Shown in pieces: positions 24,521 through 33,988 of a DNA stretch of 64,000 nt. The position numbers and the translations under genes were made by a program. A model generated the notes under the pieces. The model ran no database searches. It saw only the letters and a list, made by a program, of their open reading frames with translations, and was not told where the DNA came from. The DNA lies in the NCBI GenBank assembly GCA_016025055.1, contig CP065590.1, positions 558,001-622,000 on the forward strand. Direction: 5' to 3'. Source of the stretch: Chryseobacterium indologenes. GTDB lineage: Bacteria; Bacteroidota; Bacteroidia; Flavobacteriales; Weeksellaceae. Every line of letters starts with the position of its first letter. The first letter of the stretch is position 1.

Positions 24521-25918
24521 TTAATCAACTTTATTTTTTGCAACTTGAGCCATAAGCTCTGCTTCTACTGCCACTGTATCTCCTACATATCCATATCCTT
24601 GCATGTGAACGATACCTCTTCTGATAGGTTCTATCAATTCAATTTTGAAAATAAGAGTATCTCCGGGAATTACTTTTCTCTTGAATTTCACTTTATCAAT
24701 TTTAATGAAATACGTAGAATAGTTTTCAGGATCCGGAACGCTTGCTAACACAAGAATACCTCCTGTCTGAGCTAACGCTTCTACCTGAAGAACTCCCGGC
24801 ATCACAGGTTCTTTTGGAAAATGTCCAACGAAGAAGGGCTCATTCATGGTTACATTTTTCAATCCTACCACATGGGAGTCTGAAAGTTCAAGAACTTTAT
24901 CGATCAATAAGAACGGTGGTCTGTGAGGCATAAGCTTCATAATTCCGTTAATATCGAATACCGGCTCTTTTGTAAGATCAAAATCCGGAACGTTTTTCTT
25001 TTTCTGCAATTTCCACTGACGGTTTAATTTTTTAGCAAACTGAGTATTCACATAGTGCCCCGGTTTGTTGGCAATAACTTTTCCTTTTATTTTCACTCCT
25101 GCTAAAGCCAGATCACCTATTACATCTAATAATTTGTGTCTTGCAGCTTCGTTCGGATAGTTTAGGTTCAGGTTGTCAAGAATTCCGTTGGGTCTGATAG
25201 AAACATTATCTTTACCAAAGGCTTTTTTCAGTTTTTCTGTAGTTTCAGGGGTAAGATCTTTATCTACATATACAATAGCATTAGAGATATCACCTCCTTT
25301 GATTAATCCGTGATCCAAGAGCATTTCCAATTCGTGCAGGAAGCTAAATGTTCTTGCCGAGGAAATTTCGTCTTTAAATTCGGAAATATTTTTAAGAGTG
25401 GCATTTTGGGTTCCTAACACTTTAGTCCCAAAATCAACCATTGTTGTTACTTCGTAAGTATCTGACGGGATAATGGTAATCTCCGAACCGGTAGCCGGAT
25501 CACTGTAAGTAAGAACTTCTTTTACCACCAGATATTCTCTGGCTACATTTTGATCTACCACACCAACGCTTTCGATAGCTTCTACAAAGAATTTTGAAGA
25601 TCCATCCAGAATCGGAGGTTCAGAAGCATCCATTTCTAAAACCGCGTTATCAATATCACAACCTACCAAAGCTGCTAAAAGATGTTCGCACGTGGTAATT
25701 TTCACCCCTAGTTTTTCTAATGTCGTTCCTCTTTCTGTCGCTACAACATAATTTACATCTGCCTCAACCTGAGGATGCCCCTCAAGGTCTGTTCTTACAA
25801 ATACGAAACCTGTATTTTCTTTTGCAGGTTTAATGGTAAGTTTTACTTCTCTACCAGTATGAAGACCAATTCCAGAAAGAGTAACCTCTTCCTGAAGTGT
25901 TTTTTGCATATCACTCAT
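24521..25918 (-). CDS. lpxC/fabZ: Bifunctional LpxC deacetylase / FabZ dehydratase
   Basis: 465 residues from ATG 25918. LpxC half: LSGIGLHTGREV, TTCEHLLAALVG with zinc-binding His, EPPILDGSS, and IANKPGHYVNTQFA. FabZ half from about 325: IMKLMPHRPPFLLIDKV with catalytic His, and GHFPKEPVMPGVLQVEALAQ with the catalytic Glu. It deacetylates UDP-3-O-acyl-GlcNAc (the committed lipid A step) and dehydrates 3-hydroxyacyl-ACP. The fusion is the known Bacteroidota form. The start overlaps the end of lpxD by 8 bases. Confidence 0.95.
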   Translation of the reverse strand: MSDMQKTLQEEVTLSGIGLHTGREVKLTIKPAKENTGFVFVRTDLEGHPQVEADVNYVVATERGTTLEKLGVKITTCEHLLAALVGCDIDNAVLEMDASEPPILDGSSKFFVEAIESVGVVDQNVAREYLVVKEVLTYSDPATGSEITIIPSDTYEVTTMVDFGTKVLGTQNATLKNISEFKDEISSARTFSFLHELEMLLDHGLIKGGDISNAIVYVDKDLTPETTEKLKKAFGKDNVSIRPNGILDNLNLNYPNEAARHKLLDVIGDLALAGVKIKGKVIANKPGHYVNTQFAKKLNRQWKLQKKKNVPDFDLTKEPVFDINGIMKLMPHRPPFLLIDKVLELSDSHVVGLKNVTMNEPFFVGHFPKEPVMPGVLQVEALAQTGGILVLASVPDPENYSTYFIKIDKVKFKRKVIPGDTLIFKIELIEPIRRGIVHMQGYGYVGDTVAVEAELMAQVAKNKVD

Positions 25919-26942
25919 TAGTATTATCTTTTGAGGTATTCTCAAGATTATTTATTCTGCTTACAATTTCAGTAAAGTTTCTGAAATGAACATAGTTTCT
26001 CAAATAGTCATTATAGCTGATCGCCGGTGAACCATACAGTGTTTCTTTATCATTTACACTGGAATTCACGCCACTCTGAGCCTGAATTTTCACCTGATTA
26101 CCTATTTTGATATGTCCTACGATGCCTACCTGACCTCCAATCTGGTTCCAGTCTCCGATAACGGTTGAACCTGCGATGCCGGCTTGTGCCGCAATGACGT
26201 TATTCTGTCCTATTTTTACATTATGGGCAATCTGGATAAGATTATCGATTTTGGTTCCTTTTCCGATAATGGTAGAACCTATGGTTGCTCTGTCTATACT
26301 ACAGTTGGAGCCGATTTCAACATCATCTTCAATAATGACATTCCCCAGTTGTGGTATTTTCTTAAATCCTTCTGCCGTTGGCTGAAAACCAAAACCATCA
26401 CCACCTATGACGGTATTGGAGTGAATAACACAATTATCTCCTATGATGCAATAGTCGTAGATCCTGGCTCCGCTGTCTATTTTACAGTTTTTGCCGATTT
26501 TCACTCCTTTTCCTATATAAACGTGAGGATAGATCTGTGATCCGTCACCGATTTTAGCTTTCTCCGAAACGTAGGTAAACGCTCCGATGTAGGCTTTTTC
26601 ACCTATCACGGCTGTATCATGAATAGAAGAACCGTTCTCGATGCCTTCTTTTCGTCCTTTCATTTCCTGATATAAATTCATCAGAATCTGAAAAGAAAGA
26701 TACGCATCCTTTACAACGATTACGGTAGGGGTATAATTATTTTTAGCTAAAAGCTTTTCCGAGACGATAATTACGGAACATTTTGAGGTATCAAGATAAT
26801 GTGAGAATCGATCTTGTGCTATAAAAGAAAGATGCCCTGATTCGCCATTTTCAATTGGTGAAACCCCAGTAATAAGTGCATTCTCGTCACCTATTATTTT
26901 TCCGTCGATAAAACTTGCAATTTGCGAAGCTGTAAATTCCAT
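25911..26942 (-). CDS. lpxD: UDP-3-O-(3-hydroxyacyl)glucosamine N-acyltransferase
   Basis: 343 residues from ATG 26942 (MEFTASQIASFIDGKIIG); the open frame extends to a TTG at 26951, less likely. N-terminal LpxD uridine-binding domain, then a long hexapeptide-repeat beta-helix. The catalytic His is in LIQIAHNVKIGQNN, and GGDGFGFQPT is the canonical LpxD loop. It adds the N-linked 3-hydroxyacyl chain in lipid A synthesis. First lpx gene of the block, followed by lpxC/fabZ with an overlap. Confidence 0.93.
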   Translation of the reverse strand: MEFTASQIASFIDGKIIGDENALITGVSPIENGESGHLSFIAQDRFSHYLDTSKCSVIIVSEKLLAKNNYTPTVIVVKDAYLSFQILMNLYQEMKGRKEGIENGSSIHDTAVIGEKAYIGAFTYVSEKAKIGDGSQIYPHVYIGKGVKIGKNCKIDSGARIYDYCIIGDNCVIHSNTVIGGDGFGFQPTAEGFKKIPQLGNVIIEDDVEIGSNCSIDRATIGSTIIGKGTKIDNLIQIAHNVKIGQNNVIAAQAGIAGSTVIGDWNQIGGQVGIVGHIKIGNQVKIQAQSGVNSSVNDKETLYGSPAISYNDYLRNYVHFRNFTEIVSRINNLENTSKDNTNE

Positions 26943-27013
26943 ATTCTGCAAAGATAAGAAATTCTATAATTTGCAAACATTTTTTGATTTGAGATCGTGA
27001 ATTTTAATATTCT

Positions 27014-28240
27014 TTAAGAATCTATGCGCGAAATATCTCTCGGAAACATAAGGATGTAGCGTGTGGTCTTATTGACCATTAAGCCTGATAAAAGCTGGTC
27101 TTCCGACTCATGCAGCTTCATTTTCTTACCGTTTTTCTGTAATAAATAGATGGGCTGTTTTTCTGTATCGTATGGTAAAAGTTTTCTTTTTATCTCATGA
27201 ACAAGTTCAGCTGCGTTATCTATTCCGAAAAATTCATTTGTTTTCTTTATTTTTTCTTCAATGTTTTCTGCAGTAAACGGATGTGAAGAAATAATTGTTT
27301 TCGGCAAATTTCTCTGAATCACACATTTACACCAATAAGACAAAACAAAGTCTTCAGAATTCTGCCATTCTTTCATAGCCTGAATAACATCGTTATCATC
27401 AAGCTGCGTAAATCTTTGTACATCTTCGTCCGTAGCTGCACCCTTGTTTCGGTATAAAAAATATTTGAGATGATCTGTCGCCGGAAGCTCAACTCCCTGA
27501 GAGATCAGATACTTAGCCCGCTCAAGAATCTTAACCAAAAGAAACTCAGCCAAAGCAGAGGTCTTATGATAATAGACCTGCCAGTACATGAACATTCTGG
27601 CTGTCAGGAAATTTTCAATGGAATAAATTCCTTTGGCGTCAATCACCAGTTCTCCTTCTTCACACACATTCATCATAGAAACGATGCGCTGGGTATTAAT
27701 ATTCCCTTCGGAAACACCGGTAAAGAAACTGTCTCTTTTAAGATAATCAAGCCGATCCACATCCAACTGGGAAGAAATCAGCTGGTTGAAAAATTTCCTG
27801 TGGTATTTTCCCTGGAACATTTCAATAGCCATTGACAGCTGACCATCAAATTCATCATTAAGCTTATTCATCAATAGCAATGAAAGGTTTTCGTGATGCC
27901 AGTCGTCCATCAGCATACTTTCAAGTGCATGGGAAAAGGGACCATGACCAATATCATGCATTAAAATAGCCAGCATTGCCCCTTTTTCCTCTTCTTCGGA
28001 TATTGTAACGCCCTTTTGCTTTAATGTTTCCAATGCTGTAAACATCAGGTGCATTGCTCCCAGGGCATGATGAAATCTGGTATGGGTAGCTCCGGGAAAA
28101 ATCAGGTTCAGCAGCCCCGTCTGCCCGATTCTTCGCAGCCTCTGAAAATAAGGATGTTCAATGATATCAAATAAAATTTCGTGAGGTATTTTGATAAATC
28201 CGTGAACGGGATCGTTGATGATTTTTAGCTTGTTCTGCAT
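27014..28240 (-). CDS. HD-domain phosphohydrolase (dGTPase/SAMHD1-like superfamily)
   Basis: 408 residues from ATG 28240 (MQNKLKIINDPVHGFIKIPH). The metal-binding residues are visible: FQRLRRIGQTGL, TRFHHALGAMHL and the HD motif AILMHDIGHGPFSHALE, then QLDVDRLDYLKRDSFFTGV. This set belongs to the YdhJ-like branch of dNTP triphosphohydrolase relatives. The true substrate in Bacteroidota is not established. It is 71 bases upstream of lpxD on the same strand and usually heads this block in Flavobacteriia. Confidence 0.88.
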   Translation of the reverse strand: MQNKLKIINDPVHGFIKIPHEILFDIIEHPYFQRLRRIGQTGLLNLIFPGATHTRFHHALGAMHLMFTALETLKQKGVTISEEEEKGAMLAILMHDIGHGPFSHALESMLMDDWHHENLSLLLMNKLNDEFDGQLSMAIEMFQGKYHRKFFNQLISSQLDVDRLDYLKRDSFFTGVSEGNINTQRIVSMMNVCEEGELVIDAKGIYSIENFLTARMFMYWQVYYHKTSALAEFLLVKILERAKYLISQGVELPATDHLKYFLYRNKGAATDEDVQRFTQLDDNDVIQAMKEWQNSEDFVLSYWCKCVIQRNLPKTIISSHPFTAENIEEKIKKTNEFFGIDNAAELVHEIKRKLLPYDTEKQPIYLLQKNGKKMKLHESEDQLLSGLMVNKTTRYILMFPRDISRIDS

Positions 28241-28480
28241 TGAAAGGTCAATATTAGTAAACAAAGTTAGGAATTTTAAATTTGAAGGATGATTAAATTG
28301 ATATTAAAAGGAGCGCAGTCAAAGAAAGAGCGCTGAAACATACTTCCTTCAACTTACAATGATCAATAATGGATCTTAACGACAGCTGATTTCCAGACAT
28401 TAGCAATTATACTTTGCTCTCCCTTCGAGTGCCCTGCTTCCAATCTCTTTTGGTTGTTTCAATTATTCATCAAAAAACCC

Positions 28481-28511
28481 TTGTGGTTATTGCATTAATC
28501 ACCTATCTTTG
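28481..28511 (+). promoter_or_regulatory. Promoter of the S41 peptidase gene
   Basis: TTG (28481-28483), 20-base spacer, TATCTTTG (28504-28511): good match to the Bacteroidota consensus, 19 bases before the ATG at 28531. Confidence 0.65.
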
Positions 28512-28530
28512 AGAAAACTCAATTCTTTTG

Positions 28531-30164
28531 ATGAGAAAATATTCTCTTTTCATTTTTTTATTTTTTTGTCTTCATTTTTCCGCACAAGCAGTATCAGAAA
28601 CCCAGAAACTGGAATCTCTATGCAGAATTTGGGGATTTCTGAAATATTATCATCCCAAAGTAGCTCAAGGGCGTTTTAACTGGGATCAGCAACTCTTCCA
28701 GAAAATAGATGAGCTTAAAAGCATTGATGATAAAAAAGAGCTGAATACTTTATATGCCGAGTGGATCGACAGTCTTGGAAAGATAGAAACCTGCTCAGAA
28801 TGTTCAAAAAAAATGATAAAGTATATTTTCTCAAAAATTTCGATCTGAGCTGGATTGAAAATAACGACCTGTTCAGTAAAAATGTAACCAAAAAACTTCA
28901 TTACATAGAAAACAACAGAAATCTCGGAGAGTCTCTTTATCTAGGGAAAGGCGGCCGAAAGATATATTTCAGAAATGAAAATTCATACGGTTCAAGATTC
29001 ACATCTCAATCGATCAGCTTGCTGGAGCTGTTCCGGTATTGGAATTATGTAGAATATTTTTTCCCTTACAAATATGAAACCGACCAAAACTGGAATAGTG
29101 TTTTGACAGAGATGATTCCAAAGTTTCTTAATAGTGACAGTGATGAAACTTATCATTTGACATTGGCGGAACTGGTCACAAAAACTGACGACTCCCATGC
29201 CTATCTTTTTTCAAAAGAGATCAGTCTTAACCAATATGGTAACAGAAGGGTTCCTGTAGAATATTCGTATGCGGAAGGAAAATTGGTAGTTACAAAAATT
29301 AATTCCACTGCGTTTGAAGAGAAAACACCTTTACTTGTGGGAGATGTCATTTACGATGTTAATGGTAAAACAATTCCTCAATTGGTTAATAGTTTTGGGA
29401 AATATGTTCCGGCTTCGAATTCCTGGGGAAAAATAGAGAAAGTAAAAAGCCATTTCCTTTCAACCAACAGAGACTCCATTTCTATGAAAATTGAAAGGGG
29501 CGGTCACAATTTATCCATTACCTCCCGAACATATTTTGCAAAAGATATTATCCGTACCCAAAATAAAAGTCCCGAAAACTGGAAACTTTTAGAAAAGCAG
29601 ATCGGCTATGTGAATATGGGAATTCTCAAAAAGGAGGACCTGGATATGATGTACAAAAACCTGCAATCGACCAGGGCTATTATCTTTGACCTCAGAAATT
29701 ATCCCAACCAAACGATTGAACCTTTAAGCCAACTTATACTCCCGGAAATAGCGACTTACTATCTGTTCACATTTCCGGAAACCGATTACCCAGGAAAATT
29801 TTACAGCAGGAAAAATATTATTGGCCGAAGAAATAAGGAATACTACAAGGGTGATGTTGTCGTATTAGTCAACGAAAGTACACAAAGCCAGGCTGAGACC
29901 ACAGCAATGATGCTAAGGCAACATCCGAAAGCTAAATTGATCGGGAGCAATACCTCGGGAGCAAATGGAGATGTCATCACTTTCAAAATTGCCGGCCTCG
30001 ATACACGCTTTACGGGGCTTGGCGCGTACTATCCTGATGGCAGAGAAACACAAAGAATCGGGATTATTCCTGATATCATTGTGAAGCCTACTATACAAGG
30101 GATCCGGGAAGGAAAGGATGAAGTATTGGAAAGAGCTTTGCTCTATATAAAAACGAATAATTGA
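28531..30164 (+). pseudogene. S41-family (C-terminal processing) peptidase, frameshifted
   Basis: Secreted protein with signal peptide MRKYSLFIFLFFCLHFSAQA. The first frame ends at 28848. The second frame, open through 28809 onward, continues the same protein. They join at a run of eight A (about 28806-28813); nine A would read CSECSKKNDKVYFLKNFDLS. The joined protein of about 544 residues has an N-terminal helical domain, a PDZ-like part (LVGDVIYDVNGKTIPQLVNS) and the S41 catalytic domain with the serine in NESTQSQAETTAMML. The gene is monocistronic with a good promoter. Probably functional if the missing A is a sequencing error. Confidence 0.85.
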
Positions 30165-30295
30165 CCGTAGCCAAAAATGAAATACCTAATCGCATTTTCA
30201 TTTAACTATTATTTAACTTTTAAACATCCTAATTTGTGAGATTTTAAAAGGAATTGGTCAACATTTTGATAGAATAATCATGTAAAAAATAAATT

Positions 30296-31840
30296 ATGTC
30301 AGAAAAGATATTATGGATCGATGATGAAATAGATTTACTTAAACCTCATATCGTATTTTTAGAAAAAAAGGGCTACAATGTAACTCCTGTTAATAATGTA
30401 AATGAGGCTTTGGAACTTATGGATTCAGAGAAATTTGCCTTAACATTAATTGATGAAAATATGCCTGGGATCTCCGGGCTTGAAGCTATTCCTATGATCA
30501 AGGAAAAAGACAATTCCTTAAAAATAGTTATGGTGACCAAAAGTGAAGAAGAACATATCATGGAAGAAGCCATAGGTTCCCAAATCGCTGATTACATCCT
30601 GAAACCGGTAAATCCTAACCAGATTTTACTTTCATTAAAGAAAAATCTTCAGCAGGATAATCTGGTAGAACAAAAAACTATCTTACAGTACCAGCAGGAG
30701 TTCAGAAACCTTTCTATGGAACTTTCTTATCTGAGAACGTATCAGGAATGGGCTGAGTATTATAAAAAGATCCTAAGCTGGGAGATTAAGTTTGATAAAG
30801 TAGCAGATAATGAGTTTGCCGACCTTTTACAATCGCAAAAGGAAGAAGCTAATATTCAGTTTGCCAAGTTTATTGAAAAAAACTACGCTGACTGGCTTAC
30901 CGACTCAGATAAACCTCTTATGAGCCACACGCTTTTCAAGGAAAAAGTAAAACCGGAAGTTGAAAAAGAGAAGGTGCTTTTGCTGATGGTCGACAACCTC
31001 CGTTATGATCAATGGAAGGTAATCGAGCCGTTATTTACAAAATATTACAATAAAATATCTGAAGATTATTACTACAGTATTCTTCCTACCGCGACACAGT
31101 ATGCAAGAAATTCTTTCTTTGCCGGTTTAATGCCCTCGGAAATCGAAAAACGTTTCCCTGATAAATGGTTCAATGATAATGAGGAGGGAAATAAAAATGA
31201 ATATGAGCGTGATTTCCTGGAGGACCAAATGAAAAGAATCGGTCTTGGATCAAAATCCATGAAATATTTAAAGGTTTTGAATGCTGATTTTGAAAGAAAA
31301 ATCTATGACGATTTCAACCAGCATAAAAACAATGACCTTCTGGTTATCGTCTACAACTTTATCGACATTTTATCCCACGCCAAAACAGATAATCATATCG
31401 TAGATCAGCTCATCCGTGATGATAAAACTTTCCGTTCTCTGACTTTTAACTGGTTTGAAAATTCTTCATTATTGAAAATCATCAAAACGGCAGCAGAAAA
31501 CGGTTACAAGCTGGTTATTACTACCGATCACGGAACGGTATATGTGAAAAAGCCAAGCAAAGTGGTGGGTGACAGAGAGACCTCTACCAATATCAGATAT
31601 AAAACCGGTAAAAGTCTGACCTATGACGACAGCGATGTATGGGCAATCACCAACCCTGAAAAACTCTTCCTTCCCAAAGGAAATTTAAGCTCGAAATATA
31701 TTTTTGCCAAAAACAATATATTCCTGGCTTATCCTAAAAATTATAATCATTTTGTAAATTACTATAAAGAGACCTATCAACATGGTGGAATCTCACTGGA
31801 AGAATGTATCATTCCTATCAGTGTTTTAGAACCCAAGTAG
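30296..31840 (+). CDS. porX: T9SS response regulator PorX
   Basis: 514 residues. N-terminal receiver domain: acidic pair D9/D10, phospho-acceptor D53 (LIDENMP), conserved T81 region and K103 (ILKPVNP). A helical linker (about 125-215) leads to a PglZ-type alkaline-phosphatase-superfamily domain: LLLMVDNLRYDQW, nucleophile Thr in LPTATQYARNSF, TTDHGTVYV and QHGGISLEE. This two-domain layout is specific to PorX, which with the kinase PorY and sigma factor SigP controls type IX secretion in Bacteroidota. porY is not adjacent. A terminator follows. Confidence 0.92.
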   Translation: MSEKILWIDDEIDLLKPHIVFLEKKGYNVTPVNNVNEALELMDSEKFALTLIDENMPGISGLEAIPMIKEKDNSLKIVMVTKSEEEHIMEEAIGSQIADYILKPVNPNQILLSLKKNLQQDNLVEQKTILQYQQEFRNLSMELSYLRTYQEWAEYYKKILSWEIKFDKVADNEFADLLQSQKEEANIQFAKFIEKNYADWLTDSDKPLMSHTLFKEKVKPEVEKEKVLLLMVDNLRYDQWKVIEPLFTKYYNKISEDYYYSILPTATQYARNSFFAGLMPSEIEKRFPDKWFNDNEEGNKNEYERDFLEDQMKRIGLGSKSMKYLKVLNADFERKIYDDFNQHKNNDLLVIVYNFIDILSHAKTDNHIVDQLIRDDKTFRSLTFNWFENSSLLKIIKTAAENGYKLVITTDHGTVYVKKPSKVVGDRETSTNIRYKTGKSLTYDDSDVWAITNPEKLFLPKGNLSSKYIFAKNNIFLAYPKNYNHFVNYYKETYQHGGISLEECIIPISVLEPK

Positions 31841-31873
31841 TTTTTTCATAGTTTATTTAATTTTGGGTATAAA

Positions 31874-31901
31874 GCGGAAAAAATCGAATGATTTTTTCCG
31901 C
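31874..31901 (+). terminator. Terminator of porX
   Basis: Perfect 12-bp stem GCGGAAAAAATC / GATTTTTTCCGC, loop GAAT, followed by C and TTTTT. Confidence 0.85.
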
Positions 31902-31904
31902 CTT

Positions 31905-32325
31905 TTTATAACGGCCTCTATAATACGGTTTGCCAGATCCCCTACTCTTTTAGTATTTCTTAAACCTAGTTCTCTATCGTCCTTTCTTTTACCGGAAAAT
32001 CAATCCGGCAATTTTCCCCCTCCACCATTAACTGAAAAAGAACTACCTAATGGAACGGCAATCCCATAAGCAGTACTGCTTATGGTAAAGGTAAGTTTAC
32101 CATTGCCAACAGCCATTTAAGAATAGTTATTTTGACATCAACCGTATTGAAACCATACATTTTAATCCATTGATCAGAAGGACAATCGTAATAATAATTT
32201 CCACGGGCATTGATATCAATGGTCTGCCCCACCCTTTATATGTGGGGTGGGAGCAGCTTTCACAAAAACCATCTCTTCATCCTGATTCTGACCATACACT
32301 CCATTTTGGTAGGCATCATAGATTT
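31905..32325 (-). pseudogene. Probable remnant of a secreted surface protein gene
   Basis: The 545-base gap between porX and the MliC-like gene holds minus-strand protein-like pieces in different frames. Near 32320-32225 it reads IYDAYQNGVYGQNQDEEMVF. Near 32220-32110 it reads DINARGNYYYDCPSDQWIKM. Near 32120-31905 it reads MAVGNGKLTFTISSTAYGIA, then a stop and more open frame. The GNYYYDCPSDQW piece matches the GFYYY...W motif of the two secreted proteins at 34888-36315. At least two frame changes and one stop separate the pieces, so it looks like a decayed gene. No start or family can be assigned. Confidence 0.35.
32064..32085. repeat. 22-bp perfect palindrome
   Basis: CCATAAGCAGT followed directly by ACTGCTTATGG, two 11-base arms with no loop. 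It lies within the probable pseudogene remnant. It could be an operator-like site or chance. Confidence 0.5.
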
Positions 32326-32385
32326 ACCATTATTTTAAGGCACTCATTTTGCATACTAGAAGACAACTTTAATAAATATAATTTT

Positions 32386-32763
32386 ATGAAAAAACACATT
32401 TTTATTGCGACAGCATTTGCTGCCTTATTTTTAACCTCATGTAATAAAGAAAAGCAAGCAACAGATTCTGCTTCTACTCCTGTAGACAGTGTTGCTGCTA
32501 AGCCGTCAGATTCAGCAGCTGTTTCAGGAGCTCAGGATGAAATTGTAAAAAGTACTTCGAAAGACAGCAGTGGAAAAACATTGGATATGACTTTCAATAA
32601 TACCAAAAATACAGCTACAGTAGTTTTCAATAATGAATCAATTGAACTGCAGGGACAAAAACCTGCATCAGGAATATGGTATAAAAATGATCATTATGAG
32701 CTGAGAGGTAAGGGTGAAGAAATAGAACTTACAAAAGACGGTAAAACAGTTTTTAAAAAATAA
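32386..32763 (+). CDS. MliC-family lipoprotein (lysozyme inhibitor-like)
   Basis: 125 residues from ATG 32386. Lipoprotein signal MKKHIFIATAFAALFLTSC with Cys19. A low-complexity Ala/Ser/Asp linker (about 22-55) follows. The C-terminal domain (MTFNNTKNTATVVFNNESIE, ASGIWYKNDHYELRGKGEEI, LTKDGKTVFKK) matches the MliC/PliC fold. Family role: a membrane-anchored inhibitor of C-type lysozyme. The longer open frame upstream covers the decayed region and lacks a signal. An imperfect terminator follows. Confidence 0.8.
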   Translation: MKKHIFIATAFAALFLTSCNKEKQATDSASTPVDSVAAKPSDSAAVSGAQDEIVKSTSKDSSGKTLDMTFNNTKNTATVVFNNESIELQGQKPASGIWYKNDHYELRGKGEEIELTKDGKTVFKK

Positions 32764-32783
32764 AATCACTTACTTAAACTATA

Positions 32784-32816
32784 AAAAGTCGGCTTTGAAA
32801 TTCAAAACCGGCTTTT
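32784..32816 (+). terminator. Terminator of the MliC-like gene
   Basis: Imperfect 16-base arms AAAAGTCGGCTTTGAA / TTCAAAACCGGCTTTT with one G-T pair and one mismatch, followed by T-rich sequence. Confidence 0.65.
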
Positions 32817-32864
32817 TTATTTCCGCCTCTTTTTTATAGTTCATATTTTTGTAAAAAATAAATC

Positions 32865-33155
32865 ATGTTTATTATCTCGCTTACCTATAAGAGTTCTATT
32901 GAAAATATAGAAAAACTTATTCCCGAACATACTATTTTCCTCCACAAACATTATGACTCTGGACAGTTCATTGCCTCAGGAAGAAAAGAACCAAGAACAG
33001 GAGGGATCATTATTGCTAAAGCAGCCTCTAAAAAGGAGATTGAACAGATCATCACTGAAGATCCTTTTTATATTCAAGAGGTTGCAGATTATGCGATCAC
33101 CGAATTTATTCCATCCAAATACGACGAAAATTTTAAAACATTTATAAAAGACTAA
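32865..33155 (+). CDS. YciI-family protein
   Basis: 96 residues, ferredoxin-like alpha/beta fold. The YciI features are MFIISLTYKSSIENIEKLIP at the N-terminus with HTIFLHKHYDSGQFIASG (conserved His and the ASG turn), and the ITEDPFYIQEVADYAITEF end. Function of the family is poorly known. The stop overlaps the exonuclease III start by one base (TAATG), so the two genes are coupled. A TATTTTTG box at 32844-32851 gives a very short leader. Confidence 0.85.
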   Translation: MFIISLTYKSSIENIEKLIPEHTIFLHKHYDSGQFIASGRKEPRTGGIIIAKAASKKEIEQIITEDPFYIQEVADYAITEFIPSKYDENFKTFIKD

Positions 33156-33919
33156 TGAGATTAATTACATACAATGTTAATGGAATCAGGGCCGCATTTA
33201 CAAAAGATTTTTTAGGCTGGTTAAAAACTGCTGATCCGGATATTATCTGCATCCAGGAAAGTAAAGCGGGAAATGACCAGATTGATATTGAAAGTCTTGA
33301 AAAATTAGGATACCACAGTTACTGGCATTCTGCCGTAAGAAAAGGCTACAGTGGAGTCGGTATAGCGTCAAAAATAAAGCCCAGGCATGTAGAGTATGGT
33401 TGCGGTATTGAAAGCTACGATAATGAAGGAAGAATCATTCGTGCTGATTTTGACGGATATTCTGTAATTTCTGTATATGTACCTTCTGCGTCCAATATAG
33501 AGCGGCTGGATTTTAAAATGCAATTCTGCCATGATTTCTTAGCGTATATTAAAAATTTAAAAAAGGAGATCCCTAACCTAATTATTTCGGGTGATTTTAA
33601 TATATGTCACGAAGCAATCGATATTCACGATCCTGTTCGCTTAAAAAATGTTTCCGGGTTTCTTCCTATGGAAAGAGAGTGGATGACTAATTTCATCGAT
33701 GAGTGCGAACTGATTGATGGTTTCAGGTTCTTTAATAATGAACCGGAAAATTATACCTGGTGGAGCTACCGTCAGAACTCAAGGGCTAAAAATAAGGGTT
33801 GGAGATTAGATTATACTTTTGCTTCTTATAATTTAAAGGAAAAGCTCAGCAGGGCGGTTATTTTGAAAGAAGCTGTTCATTCCGACCATTGTCCTTCTTT
33901 ACTGGAATTGGATGTGTAA
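33155..33919 (+). CDS. xth: Exodeoxyribonuclease III / AP endonuclease
   Basis: 254 residues, standard length. EEP-fold motifs: NVNGIRAA, CIQESKA with metal-binding Glu, SYWHSAVRKGYSGVGIASK, VYVPSASN, SGDFNICH (catalytic Asp/Asn), WWSYRQNSRAKNKGWRLDY and VHSDHCPSLL (catalytic His). It cleaves DNA at abasic sites and trims 3' blocking groups in base-excision repair. Second gene of a two-gene unit with the YciI protein; a strong terminator follows. Confidence 0.93.
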   Translation: MRLITYNVNGIRAAFTKDFLGWLKTADPDIICIQESKAGNDQIDIESLEKLGYHSYWHSAVRKGYSGVGIASKIKPRHVEYGCGIESYDNEGRIIRADFDGYSVISVYVPSASNIERLDFKMQFCHDFLAYIKNLKKEIPNLIISGDFNICHEAIDIHDPVRLKNVSGFLPMEREWMTNFIDECELIDGFRFFNNEPENYTWWSYRQNSRAKNKGWRLDYTFASYNLKEKLSRAVILKEAVHSDHCPSLLELDV

Positions 33920-33942
33920 AATATCGTAATATACCATAACAC

Positions 33943-33970
33943 AAAAGCCAGCTGGAATCAGCTGGCTTTT
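33943..33970. terminator. Bidirectional terminator between xth and the RlpA-like gene
   Basis: Perfect 12-bp stem AAAAGCCAGCTG / CAGCTGGCTTTT, loop GAAT, flanked by T-runs, between convergent genes. Confidence 0.88.
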
Positions 33971-33988
33971 TTAATTTAAATCATAAAA

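Noticed and set aside
32221..32255. CCCCAC...GTGGGG hairpin as a terminator
   Set aside because: It lacks a T-run and lies in the decayed gene region rather than after a gene.
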